Shown here piece after piece: positions 17,423 through 26,291 of a stretch of 64,000 nucleotides of DNA. A program made the position numbers and the translations under genes. This DNA is from Occallatibacter gabretensis. GTDB lineage: Bacteria > Acidobacteriota > Terriglobia > Terriglobales > Acidobacteriaceae. The notes under the pieces were generated by a model that was not told where the DNA came from, did not search any database, and was given only the letters and a program-made list of their open reading frames with translations. The stretch is from positions 124,001 through 188,000 of the forward strand of contig NZ_LAIJ01000002.1 of NCBI RefSeq assembly GCF_001449115.1. Direction: 5' to 3'. How positions within the stretch are numbered: position 1 is the first letter of the stretch; each line of letters begins with the position of its first letter.

Positions 17423-17767
17423 CTAGTAGCGTCCGCGTCCACCACCACCGCCGCCGCTTGAGCCTTTACGGGCCACATAGCAGTCGCGACAGAATACAGG
17501 CCGATCGCCACGCGGCTCAAAGGGAACAGTCGTAGGCTGCCCACATCCCGAGCAGATTACCGGAGTCCCAGACCCATGCGATGACGGCGCCTGAGAGCGA
17601 TAGCCACCGCCACCACCACCCTGTTGCTCGCCCTTCTTCGCCATGCGGCATGATTTACAACGCTTTGGAGTGGAAAAACCTCGTTCTGAAAAAAACGCCT
17701 GATCGGCAGCGGTGAAGGAAAATTCCTGTCCGCAGTCGCTGCATGTGAGTTGAATATCGCCAGCCAT
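17423..17767 (-). CDS. Double zinc-ribbon, glycine-rich protein
   Basis: A 114-residue protein with two CxxC...CxxC knuckles: CSDCGQEF with CKSCR in the first half and CSGCGQPT with CRDCY in the second, about 20 residues between the pairs. This spacing matches the bacterial CxxC-20-CxxC zinc-ribbon families. Between and after the ribbons lie Gly-rich linkers (runs of five to six Gly) ending in GRGRY, which resembles an RGG-type RNA-binding tail. The start was set at 17767, after a GAGGAG site, rather than at the longer frame from 17851. Function is unknown; nucleic-acid binding is a guess. Confidence 0.75.
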   Translation of the reverse strand: MAGDIQLTCSDCGQEFSFTAADQAFFSERGFSTPKRCKSCRMAKKGEQQGGGGGGYRSQAPSSHGSGTPVICSGCGQPTTVPFEPRGDRPVFCRDCYVARKGSSGGGGGGRGRY

Positions 17768-17838
17768 GGGGCTCCTCGTGAGATGTACTGCCAACTTTAC
17801 CACTGTTTTTGTAGTTTTTTTGTAAGATTTAAGTTTCG

Positions 17839-18963
17839 ATGCGTGTCGCATATATTCTTACCTCTCTTAGCGTAGGTGGCGCCGAGCGGCAAGTCCTCTG
17901 GCTTGCAAGTCGTATGGCGCGCGCCGGACACACCGTCAGGCTGATAGTTTTGCTGCCGCGCGGTGCAGACGATCTACTCTCAAGATCAGCCGCGAACGCT
18001 GATTCGACCCCGTTCGACGTGGTCTATCTGGGCTTTCAAAAAAATCTGTGGAGCGCCCTGCGAGGCCTCGCACGCGGAGCTTCTGTCATTCGTCACTTCC
18101 GCCCCGATCTGATCCACTCGCACAATTTTCACGGCAATCTTGCCGGTCGGCTGTTGGGCCGGCTCTGTGGAGGAATTCCGGTAATTTCCACAATTCACAA
18201 CGTTTATGAAGGCGGTCGGCTCCGCATGCTCGCTTACCGCATTTCGGACCCGCTCAGCAAGCAGACCATCGCAGTGAGTGAGGCCGCCCGCGACCGCTAT
18301 GTGTATTTGCGGGCGATTCCCGTGCGCAAAGCCGGCGTCGTTGCCAATGGCATCGAGACAGAAAACTTTCTTCCCAGTCCAATACGGCGCAACGCGATAC
18401 GCGCAGAGGTGGGCGTCGCCGAAGACGATTTTGTCTGGATCGCAGTCGGCAGGCTCGCTCCGGCCAAAGATTATCCGAACCTGCTGCATGCTTTTTCGGC
18501 TCTCCGCCTGGAGCAGCCTACCGCGAAGTTATGGATTATTGGCGCCGGCGAGCCCTCTTACACAGATGAACTGCAAGTGCTGGCGCGGGCGCTCGGCATC
18601 GAAGATCGTGTCCGCTGGCTTGGCGCACGCCAGGACGTAGCCGCACTCCTCGATGCCGCCGATGCCTTCGTACTCGCTTCCGCCTGGGAGGGAATGCCTC
18701 TGGCGCTCGGCGAAGCCATGGCAATGGCGAAGCCAGTCGTTGCCACAGATGTCGGTGGGGTACGCGAGATGGCTGGCCACACCAACTGGCTTGTCGAGGC
18801 AGGGAACTCTCGCGCTCTGGCGGAGGCAATGGTCCGAATGATGACCCTCAGCGTCGACGATCAACTCAAGATCGGCGAAACCGCACGTACTCGCATCCTG
18901 GAGAACTTCAGCATGGAAGCCAAAATGCGCGAGTGGGAAGAGATTTACCGATCCGCACTGTGA
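17839..18963 (+). CDS. Glycosyltransferase family 4
   Basis: A 374-residue GT-B fold enzyme that would transfer a sugar from a nucleotide donor during polysaccharide or glycolipid synthesis. The N-terminus has LTSLSVGGAERQVLWLA (residues 8-24, the acceptor-side glycine motif). The C-terminal half has AVGRLAPAKDYPNLLHAF and the donor-site segment ASAWEGMPLALGEAMAMAKPVVATDVGG, with the E-x7-E motif. It is monocistronic. The start is divergent from the zinc-ribbon gene. Confidence 0.93.
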   Translation: MRVAYILTSLSVGGAERQVLWLASRMARAGHTVRLIVLLPRGADDLLSRSAANADSTPFDVVYLGFQKNLWSALRGLARGASVIRHFRPDLIHSHNFHGNLAGRLLGRLCGGIPVISTIHNVYEGGRLRMLAYRISDPLSKQTIAVSEAARDRYVYLRAIPVRKAGVVANGIETENFLPSPIRRNAIRAEVGVAEDDFVWIAVGRLAPAKDYPNLLHAFSALRLEQPTAKLWIIGAGEPSYTDELQVLARALGIEDRVRWLGARQDVAALLDAADAFVLASAWEGMPLALGEAMAMAKPVVATDVGGVREMAGHTNWLVEAGNSRALAEAMVRMMTLSVDDQLKIGETARTRILENFSMEAKMREWEEIYRSAL

Positions 18964-18983
18964 TGAAGGCTGCACTAAAAGCA

Positions 18984-19012
18984 AACGGCCGAAGCAATCT
19001 GCTCCGGCCGTT
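18984..19012. terminator. Bidirectional hairpin terminator
   Basis: AACGGCCG (18984-18991) pairs with CGGCCGTT (19005-19012), between the 3' ends of the glycosyltransferase (plus) and the TonB-dependent receptor (minus). Confidence 0.55.
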
Positions 19013-19032
19013 CTGCAGATACTGCCAGCCAA

Positions 19033-22000
19033 CTAGAACTGGAAGATCAATTGTCCGAAGATACGCCGCACTGCCGAACCCGTAGGACTGCTGAAGACAC
19101 CTTTGGCAAGTGTCGTCGATTCGCCGAAGTCCCTCGATCCAAGAGTCCCGTTCGGGCCTCCGTAACTGACGTTGTTGAACAGATTCAGTGCCTGCACGCT
19201 GAAGGTAAGCGAATACCGGCGATTCGTGCTTCCTCCGCCACCAAACCCGCCGCGGCCGCCACCACCGCCACCTAATCCACCCGGGCCAAGTCCTCCACCG
19301 GGTGCGCCGCCGCGGCCACCGCCACCACCGCCGCCCGGAGGTCCACCACCGCCGGGCCCTCCGCCCTGGTTGCCAGCAGGGCCGCCCGTCGCGGGCCCAA
19401 AGCCCCAGCTGCGGCTGATGCGAAGATTGAAAGCCACGGCTGCCGGTCCCTTGGCGATGTTTGCCGGAATCAGTGCTTCGCCGGTCACAGGCTGCGAGTC
19501 CAGGCAGCCATACTGGGTTGAGTAATAACGTGTTTCACTGGGATCGCCCGCGCACTGTGCAGCCGAAGCCGTTCCCGGACGCTGGTTGTTGAACCCATTC
19601 AGAAAGTCATTCTGCAGGACAATGTTGTAAGGCTTGCCCGACTGCGCAATCATGAATGGACTGAAGCGCAGCTGAAAGGGGCCGGTGTAGTTGCCCATGG
19701 CAAAGACCTGGTGCCGCGAGACAAACGTCGCCGGGCCATAATCCTGGCTGATGTCGTAAGCATTTGAGGCATTGGATCCGGCGCCGCCATCGCTATGTGC
19801 GAACCCAAGAGTGTAGAACCCGACCAAACTCAGCTTCGGGCTGATGCGCGCATTCACGCTCGAAATCAGCTGATCCTGCTTGAAGACGGCCTCCGGCGTG
19901 TACTGGTAGAAATATCCGCCCGCAGGGTTGACTGGATACTCGCCATCGGAATTCAGCTGGTTCGCATTGGTGGTCACCATCTGGTGCCCGCCAAAAGAGT
20001 GCAGATACGTCACCGTTGCAGTTGTGGTCTTCGTAATCTGCCGCTCCAGGCTTCCGCCGGCTTGGCTGGTATAAGGCGAGTGGTAGTTCGCATCCACGCG
20101 ATACCGCAATGGAATGCTGTTCCCTGTAGTAGCTCCCGCAGTGCTCGTCAGAGTGCTCAGATCCAGGCTATTCACCGTGACGCCTGTGGCTGCGCACGAA
20201 TTTGTATTCGAAGGTGTCGTCTCATTGCATACAGGCCGGTTCAGCACGAACGAATCCTGCGTATTGGCGTGCTGAATTGACAGCAGGTTACTCATAGTAA
20301 AGCGATCGTAAAAGAAGCCCCATCCGGCACGTACCACGGTCTTGGCCTGCTTGCCGTTGCCGCCATCCAGCGCATAAGCAAGGGCCATGCGAGGAGCCCA
20401 ATCGTTATGGTCACCCACATGATTCTGAGCCTCCCAGCGAACGCCGCCGGAAAGTGTTAGCCGGGTATTTACCTTCCAGTCGTCCTGAAAGAAGAGCGCC
20501 GCATCGAACATATTCGCCAACGCATGTTCGTTGCCGGTGGTGTAATTTACAGTGGTCGGGGCCCATCCTTCGGCTTGCAACTGCTGATAGCTTTGACCGT
20601 TTGCCAGACCATTGGCAAAATTTGCGTAAACATCCCCAGCAGTGTATGGGAGCTTTGTTGACGGGTCACTCTGTGAGCTGGCGCTGAAGCCCAATTCACC
20701 ATTAAAGTTCGAATCGGTAAAGTTCGCGTCGCGCCCATCGCGCAGCCGTGTGCCAAACTTTATAGCGTGATTCTTCACGCTCCATGTCGTCAGGTTCTGG
20801 AATTCGAGCTTCGTCGTATGGTCTGAACCCGACTGCGCCGGATAGCCTCCCGCTGTGAATTCGCCTGCTCCGGATACGGTACGGTCCGTCGATGCCGGGG
20901 TAGTGTACTCATTCGTTCGCTGATATTGGAAGCGGCTCTCGTTCACAATGTGATCGTTGATCACATACGCATCGCTGATCTGCACCGTGTGGTCAGTAGT
21001 GGACAAATTGTAAGCTGCGCTCGGCAATGACGCAGAATTGAGATTGTTCTGCTGCGAATCGTCGTAAAAGCTGTAGCGCCCCGTGAAGGTGTTCTTCTGT
21101 CCTACCTGCCAGTCGATGCGCCCTGAAACATTGGTGCGGTTGTGTTGTGTTGGCAGCGCAACGGAGTAATTCGGAAGTACCTGGTAGATCCCATTCGCAT
21201 CAGGAAGAACAGCCTCCGACAGCAGAAACGAGTTCACATCCCCAATGTTGCGCCGCTCCGCGCTGGCAAAGAATGAGGTGTTCTTATTGATCGCGCCGCT
21301 CACCGTTCCGTTGTACTGATAACTGTAATAAGAAGGCAGAGTTTTATTAAACGGATTGTTTGTGTTGAACGCGCTGTCGTTACCCTGAATAAAAGCCTGT
21401 CCGTGCAGCTTGTCCGTGCCGGGCTTGGTCAAAATCTCAATGCGCCCATAGCCCAGGCGGTCATATTCTGCGGAGAACGGATTCTGATTGATGCGAATCT
21501 CGCGAATAGCGGACTTGGGCGGAAGCTGACCGCCGGAAAAGCCGTCAATGTAGATCTGTCCGCCGTTGGGACCAGCCGAAGGACCGGCCAGAGCCTGCAG
21601 TTCGTTCGAAAGCTCATCAGGATCATCCGATAGGGCTTCAAGATCCTTGCCCTTGAGCACAATTGCGTTCGAGTTGCCGCTGGCCTCCACGTTCACCGTA
21701 GGCGCGTCATCGGTAACAACCACATTCTGCTGCTCCACCTGGATTGCCATGGCGACGTCAACGCGCTTGGCCTGTCCTGCGGCAATAGCGATCGGCTGTG
21801 ACTGGAACGGTGCAAAGCCCGGATAGCTCGCCATCACAACGTAGCTGCCCGGCTTCAGGCCGCGAATCTCATAATTACCTGCGGAATCCGCCGTCGTCGA
21901 GGCAACCGCCTTACCGTCCGGTCCGTTGATGGTGACCTTGGCCCCGGGAATCAATGCACCGTCAGGATCGGCAATACGCCCGCGAATGGTCACAGTCGAT

Positions 22001-22137
22001 GCACCAGGCGCACCCTGCGCAGTGGCCGATACAGAAGCTGCCGGCGGAGGCGACGCAGCCTGCGCGGAAAGCATTGTCGACGCACCTGCGCCAAGGGCCA
22101 CCAAAAGATAAAAAGATCGATGAAATGCTGAATGCAA
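19033..22137 (-). CDS. Oar-like TonB-dependent outer-membrane receptor
   Basis: A 1034-residue outer-membrane protein. It has a signal peptide (about 1-27), a carboxypeptidase-regulatory/CnaB-like domain (about 48-125; ADPDGALIPGAKVTI), a plug region (IYIDGFSGGQLPPKSAIREI, near 195-215), then a beta-barrel with repeated aromatic strands, ending in QLIFQF as outer-membrane proteins do. Between about 910 and 965, near the barrel end, there is a long Gly/Pro-rich insert. Acidobacteria have many such receptors for plant oligosaccharides or other large ligands; the ligand here is unknown. It is followed in sequence, but preceded in transcription, by a DUF5666-like gene. Confidence 0.9.
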   Translation of the reverse strand: MHSAFHRSFYLLVALGAGASTMLSAQAASPPPAASVSATAQGAPGASTVTIRGRIADPDGALIPGAKVTINGPDGKAVASTTADSAGNYEIRGLKPGSYVVMASYPGFAPFQSQPIAIAAGQAKRVDVAMAIQVEQQNVVVTDDAPTVNVEASGNSNAIVLKGKDLEALSDDPDELSNELQALAGPSAGPNGGQIYIDGFSGGQLPPKSAIREIRINQNPFSAEYDRLGYGRIEILTKPGTDKLHGQAFIQGNDSAFNTNNPFNKTLPSYYSYQYNGTVSGAINKNTSFFASAERRNIGDVNSFLLSEAVLPDANGIYQVLPNYSVALPTQHNRTNVSGRIDWQVGQKNTFTGRYSFYDDSQQNNLNSASLPSAAYNLSTTDHTVQISDAYVINDHIVNESRFQYQRTNEYTTPASTDRTVSGAGEFTAGGYPAQSGSDHTTKLEFQNLTTWSVKNHAIKFGTRLRDGRDANFTDSNFNGELGFSASSQSDPSTKLPYTAGDVYANFANGLANGQSYQQLQAEGWAPTTVNYTTGNEHALANMFDAALFFQDDWKVNTRLTLSGGVRWEAQNHVGDHNDWAPRMALAYALDGGNGKQAKTVVRAGWGFFYDRFTMSNLLSIQHANTQDSFVLNRPVCNETTPSNTNSCAATGVTVNSLDLSTLTSTAGATTGNSIPLRYRVDANYHSPYTSQAGGSLERQITKTTTATVTYLHSFGGHQMVTTNANQLNSDGEYPVNPAGGYFYQYTPEAVFKQDQLISSVNARISPKLSLVGFYTLGFAHSDGGAGSNASNAYDISQDYGPATFVSRHQVFAMGNYTGPFQLRFSPFMIAQSGKPYNIVLQNDFLNGFNNQRPGTASAAQCAGDPSETRYYSTQYGCLDSQPVTGEALIPANIAKGPAAVAFNLRISRSWGFGPATGGPAGNQGGGPGGGGPPGGGGGGGRGGAPGGGLGPGGLGGGGGGRGGFGGGGSTNRRYSLTFSVQALNLFNNVSYGGPNGTLGSRDFGESTTLAKGVFSSPTGSAVRRIFGQLIFQF

Positions 22138-22217
22138 AGTAATCCTCTTCGTGATCTGAGATTCGTTCAGTCGATGAGTTCAGTATTAAATTTTGATTTA
22201 GCGCAGTCGTCTGAAGC

Positions 22218-23390
22218 TTATTGCGTTCCAGCGGCTGCTTCTCCTCCGCCGCCGCCCATGCTCCAGTTAGAGAGCAGGTCACGTGCAGCGGGCGCTTCCA
22301 GCAGCGGCTCCACACCGGCAAGAAGCATAATGGCATTTACATCTCCGGAACTGCCTGCTGCATCCGTCGCCACCACCATGACGGCCTGGCCCTTTTGCAG
22401 ATCCTTAATTTGAATCACAGGCGTGCGGTTCAGAAATTGTTGTGGATCACCACCGGCTGCACCGGCTCCGCGTCCACCGCCAGAGCCGGCACCTGCGCCG
22501 GACCCTGCAGAACGCTGTCCTCCTGCCGCACCAGCACTTGCAGGGGTCGTGCCCTTCAACCGCGCAGCAATGAACTGAGCCATCTGGTCCGGAATACGGT
22601 GCATCTGTGCATCCGGTCCAATATGAATCGTCACTTGTTTCTTGGTGGTCAGATCCTTCAGCGTCACCGTAGAAGCGGCGGCATCAACAGCCAGAATCGT
22701 TCCGGAAACATTTCTGAAACTGCCGGAAACAACTTCCTCAGCAGCAATCTCCGTTCCATCGGCATTCTTTTCGCCGCGAGCGCGAAGCTGATCGCCCTCA
22801 TGAATCGCGTCAATCGGTGCAGGCTGCGCCTGGTCAAAGCGCACCGTACCCGCCGCATAGCGCTTAAGAACCGTGGCCTTCGTCGTCTTCACGACTAAGG
22901 TCTTCGCGGTCGGCCCCGCACCGGTCGATACTGTAATGGCGCCGTTCGCCGCATCCACGCTCTTCACGAGCCCTGCAATCCCGCGCTTTTGCCAGTCAGC
23001 AAGATCCTTCTCCTGCTTTTGCGCCATATCCGCAGCCTTGATCGCAACAATTTGCTTCGGCTGCAGCGGGTCCGCCGTTGCAGCTGCATCCAGTCCGCGC
23101 ACCAGGATGCGGTCGCCCACAGCTAAGTCGGAGAGTGTAATTGCAGCCGCACCGCTCAGGCTCGTCTGGCCCGGCTCGATGCGTTTCAGATCGGTATCCG
23201 CCGCAACCGTTACCTGGTGCGATTCGCCCGTGTCGGTCTTGACCGTAAGCGTATTGCCATTAATCGCCGTAATGGCGCCACGCAGTGACCGCGAGGCCGT
23301 CTGCGCCAGCGCGCCAAAAGAGAAAGCAAAAGAGAGAACCAGTGCAGCCAAAGCTGCCATGCGAATCCGAATTTGAGTCGTACGTTTCAT
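22218..23390 (-). CDS. Exported protein with DUF5666-like beta-repeat domains
   Basis: A 390-residue secreted or periplasmic protein with a signal peptide (about 1-30, ending ALAQ). It has at least three similar beta-rich units, each built as GxIxAV..NTLTVKT...H.V followed by LAVGDRILVRG-type segments: about 36-95, 135-205 and 225-270. This layout is that of DUF5666 proteins. A Gly/Ala/Ser-rich linker lies at about 288-318. It is transcribed toward the TonB receptor 80 bp downstream and is probably in one operon with it. It may be a partner of the receptor; function is unknown. Confidence 0.8.
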   Translation of the reverse strand: MKRTTQIRIRMAALAALVLSFAFSFGALAQTASRSLRGAITAINGNTLTVKTDTGESHQVTVAADTDLKRIEPGQTSLSGAAAITLSDLAVGDRILVRGLDAAATADPLQPKQIVAIKAADMAQKQEKDLADWQKRGIAGLVKSVDAANGAITVSTGAGPTAKTLVVKTTKATVLKRYAAGTVRFDQAQPAPIDAIHEGDQLRARGEKNADGTEIAAEEVVSGSFRNVSGTILAVDAAASTVTLKDLTTKKQVTIHIGPDAQMHRIPDQMAQFIAARLKGTTPASAGAAGGQRSAGSGAGAGSGGGRGAGAAGGDPQQFLNRTPVIQIKDLQKGQAVMVVATDAAGSSGDVNAIMLLAGVEPLLEAPAARDLLSNWSMGGGGGEAAAGTQ

Positions 23391-23506
23391 TCGTCCCCGC
23401 TTGCAGGTTTCTCAACCTGCAACTAAAGAATTCATTGCTCATTACTGTAGACGATCAAGGGGGCTAAAAAGACGACAAAAGACGCCGAAATGCCCGAAAA
23501 TGAACG

Positions 23507-25129
23507 CTATTGCGTTAACTCGGCTGATTCCAGAAAGGTAAAGCTGCCGGAAGGCGTCGGCTGTACATTTGTGAGGCGCAGGTTGTGCACCACCACCGTA
23601 TCCCGATACCACAGATTGATCGCAGGCAGATCGCTCGCCAGCATCTGCTGCGCCTGCGCATAATCTGCGCGCCGCCGCTCCTGGTCCGGGCTCTGCCAGG
23701 CATCCTCCAGCAGCGCGTCCACTTGGGCATTCGAGTAATGTCCGCGGTTCGCGCCCTTCGGCGGAAAGCGCGAGCTTGAAAATGCGTAGGTAAAAATATC
23801 CGGCTGTTCGTTTCCGCCAATCCATCGCAATGAATACATCTGAAAAGCGCCCTTCACCACGTCGGAATAAAACGTCGCAAATTCGTAGCTGCGAAGCTCA
23901 AGCGCAATTCCCACCCGTGCCAACTGTTGTTGAAAGACAGCCGAGAGCAGCCGCACATCTTCCACCGTGCTGGTCTTCATCGTCAGGTGCAGACGCACGC
24001 CATCTCTACCACGCTTGTAGCCCGCGTCATCCAGCAACTGTTCAGCCCGCGCCGGATCATAGTTGAACGAAGGCCCATCATTGTTCCACGCCCAGTGCGT
24101 CGTTGGCAGCAAGCTCTTCGCCGGTCGCGCACGCCCGCTCATCAGCGTGCGAATCAGCAGATCGCGATCAATCGCGCATGAGATCGCCTGTCGCACACGC
24201 GCATCCTTCAACAACGGATCACGTAGATTGAAATTTAGATATTGCACCTGCGTTCCCGGTGCATCCGATACTTCCAGGTCCGGGCGGCTGGCCAGCACCG
24301 GCAGCGCATCCATCGGCACCGCGTTGCTCTCCACATCCGCAGAACCCTTCTCAAGCTCCAGAGACATCGTGATTGAATCCGGAACCACCGTAAATCGCAC
24401 GCGCTCAATCTTCGGCGAACCAGACCAGCTCTGCGCATTACGCTCTACAACTACATCCTGGTCAATCTGCTGGCTCACAAACCGAAAGGGTCCCGTGCCC
24501 ACCGGATGCCGCCAGAAATCCCTCCCGCTGCCCTCCGGTACAATCCCCATCGCCCCCGTCGAAAGATTCGTCAAAAGAAAATTGTCCGGCTTCTTGAGAT
24601 GAAAGATGACTGTATGCGCATTCGGCGTCTCCATCGTGTCCACAGATGCATAAGACGCCGTCCGCGCGCTGATCACCGTTCCATCCCGCATCGAGTTCAG
24701 CGTCCACACCACATCGCGGCTCGTCAGTGCGTGTCCATCATGGAAATGCACCCCATCGCGCAGGTGAAAGATCAACGTAAGCGGATCGGGCTGCTCCCAG
24801 CTTTCCGCCAGAGCCGGCAGAAAGTGAAAGCTGGAATCGCGCTTGACCAGTCCATCAAAAATCAGCTCATCGATGTGTTCCGACTGCGCATCCGTACCCA
24901 CGCGCGGATCAAGGCTCGTCGGACTGCTCTCAATCAGAAACACCACCGTGCGCGGATCACGCTGCGCGGATTTACATCCCGCCAAAGCAAAGGCAATTAT
25001 GCAGACAAACAACAATGGGTGCCCCACCCTCGGCGCGCCTTTGTTTTTGCGCCTGGGGTGGGATGCCCGTGTGCCCCACATCCCTCCAGTTGGGATGTGG
25101 GATAACTGGATGCCGACGCGCCTAAACAT
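23507..25129 (-). CDS. Peptide/oligopeptide ABC transporter substrate-binding lipoprotein
   Basis: A 540-residue extracellular solute-binding protein, family 5. It captures peptides outside the membrane for an ABC importer. Motifs: TSLDPRVGTDAQS, then a YASVDTMETPNAHTVIFHLKKP-type strand region, and LLDDAGYKRGRDG in the C-terminal lobe. The lipoprotein signal is LLFVCIIAFALAGC, with Cys52 counted from the ATG at 25129. Residues about 9-39, ahead of that signal, are encoded by two copies of the GTGCCCCA palindrome. A GTG at 25027 is an alternative start. The ATG overlaps the anmK stop region by 8 bp. No permease genes are adjacent. Confidence 0.88.
   Translation of the reverse strand: MFRRVGIQLSHIPTGGMWGTRASHPRRKNKGAPRVGHPLLFVCIIAFALAGCKSAQRDPRTVVFLIESSPTSLDPRVGTDAQSEHIDELIFDGLVKRDSSFHFLPALAESWEQPDPLTLIFHLRDGVHFHDGHALTSRDVVWTLNSMRDGTVISARTASYASVDTMETPNAHTVIFHLKKPDNFLLTNLSTGAMGIVPEGSGRDFWRHPVGTGPFRFVSQQIDQDVVVERNAQSWSGSPKIERVRFTVVPDSITMSLELEKGSADVESNAVPMDALPVLASRPDLEVSDAPGTQVQYLNFNLRDPLLKDARVRQAISCAIDRDLLIRTLMSGRARPAKSLLPTTHWAWNNDGPSFNYDPARAEQLLDDAGYKRGRDGVRLHLTMKTSTVEDVRLLSAVFQQQLARVGIALELRSYEFATFYSDVVKGAFQMYSLRWIGGNEQPDIFTYAFSSSRFPPKGANRGHYSNAQVDALLEDAWQSPDQERRRADYAQAQQMLASDLPAINLWYRDTVVVHNLRLTNVQPTPSGSFTFLESAELTQ
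25017..25064 (+). repeat. GTGCCCCA palindromic element, copy A (in frame in the substrate-binding protein)
   Basis: GGGTGCCCCACCCT opens the element, a loop rich in T follows, and GGGGTGGGAT closes it. The arms pair (CCCACCC with GGGTGGG, GGCGC with GCGCC). On the minus strand it reads ASHPRRKNKGAPRVGHP. Confidence 0.8.
25071..25102 (+). repeat. GTGCCCCA palindromic element, copy A2 (tandem to copy A)
   Basis: GTGCCCCACATCCC and GGGATGTGGGA form a 10-bp perfect stem (CCCACATCCC with GGGATGTGGG). It lies 6 bp from copy A in the same orientation. On the minus strand it reads LSHIPTGGMWGT. Confidence 0.75.
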
Positions 25130-26291
25130 ACGTCACTTGTCCCAGCACAACAGCTCGCTCCGCGCCAGTCGCCGCCGGAACATTCCCCGGAAGCCTGTGC
25201 CATGTCTGCCAAGCCAGCAGCGCAAACGCCGCAGCCTCTTTCGCTTCAGCAGGCAAACCGAATCCGTCAATCGCAGCGAGCCTGCATCCGAGCGGCGCAA
25301 GTCGTTCGCCAAGCATCGTCATCAGCGTGCGGTTGCGCGCACCACCACCGGAAACGATGTAGTCGACCGGCTTGCCGTGCATGACAGGCGCAACAAAGCG
25401 CCCATAGCTTCCCGCAATCGATTCCGCAGTCAGCGCCGTCGCGGTTGCAATCGCATCTTCAGGAGCTTTGCTCTGCTTCTTGCAAGCTTTCAGAAAGCTT
25501 TCCGCATATTCACGGCCAAACTCCTCGCGCCCTGCCGTGCGCGGCGGCGCAGTCCGGTAGTAGCGATGCCTCAACTCCACACTCAGCACAGCCGGAATCA
25601 CCTTGCCGCGCGCAGCAATCGATCCATTGCGGTCGTATGGCTTATCGAAAAGCCTCTGCATCAGCGCGTCCATCACCATGTTGCCCGGCCCGGTGTCGAA
25701 AGCAATCACCGCATCCGCTCCCGACCCCGCAGGAATCGCTGTCAGATTCGCAATGCCGCCGATATTCTGCAGCACGCGTCCGCGCCTCGCATCCGCAAAG
25801 AGCACATAGTCCAGCAGAGAAACCAGCGGCGCACCCTGTCCGCCGGCAACCATATCCGCAGGTCGAAAATTTGAAACCACTGGCACATGCAGCGCCTGCG
25901 CAATCGCAGCATGCTCACCAAGCTGCCAGGTGCAGGCAAAGTTTCGTCCCGCATAACGTTTTGTACGCGCTTGGTGATAAAGCGTCTGCCCGTGGCATCC
26001 AATCAGATCAACCTTCACCCCATGCTTCGCAACAGTCTTGCGAACCGCATCCGCATATTCAAGCCCCAGCCGCCAGTTCAGCCGCGCTAGCTCTGCTGTA
26101 GAAATCGATGCCGCATTCATCGCCGCAAGAATCGCGCTACGCAGCGCAGCAGGGTAGGGAAATCCCTCATGAGCCAACAGCGTCAGCTTTGCGCGCTGTC
26201 TGCCCGGCGCAATCTTGACCACTGCCACATCGATTCCATCCGCCGATGTGCCGCTCATAACGCCAGCCACAATCATTGCCTTTGTGCTCAT
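25122..26291 (-). CDS. anmK: Anhydro-N-acetylmuramic acid kinase
   Basis: It phosphorylates and opens 1,6-anhydro-MurNAc to MurNAc-6-phosphate in cytoplasmic peptidoglycan recycling. The protein has 389 residues, the family norm. MSGTSADGIDVAVV at residues 13-26 is the ATP-binding signature. LIGCHGQTLYHQ, QNIGGIANLT, AFDTGPGNMVMDAL and VSGGGARN are the other conserved blocks. The ATG at 26291 overlaps the nagZ stop as ATGA, so the two recycling enzymes are coupled. A peptide-binding lipoprotein follows. Confidence 0.96.
   Translation of the reverse strand: MSTKAMIVAGVMSGTSADGIDVAVVKIAPGRQRAKLTLLAHEGFPYPAALRSAILAAMNAASISTAELARLNWRLGLEYADAVRKTVAKHGVKVDLIGCHGQTLYHQARTKRYAGRNFACTWQLGEHAAIAQALHVPVVSNFRPADMVAGGQGAPLVSLLDYVLFADARRGRVLQNIGGIANLTAIPAGSGADAVIAFDTGPGNMVMDALMQRLFDKPYDRNGSIAARGKVIPAVLSVELRHRYYRTAPPRTAGREEFGREYAESFLKACKKQSKAPEDAIATATALTAESIAGSYGRFVAPVMHGKPVDYIVSGGGARNRTLMTMLGERLAPLGCRLAAIDGFGLPAEAKEAAAFALLAWQTWHRLPGNVPAATGAERAVVLGQVTYV

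Noticed and set aside
19261..19380. Repeat-rich GGC/GCC tract as a phase-variable microsatellite in the receptor gene
   Set aside because: The tract is a mixture of Gly and Pro codons without a fixed repeat unit, so slippage-based switching is not supported.
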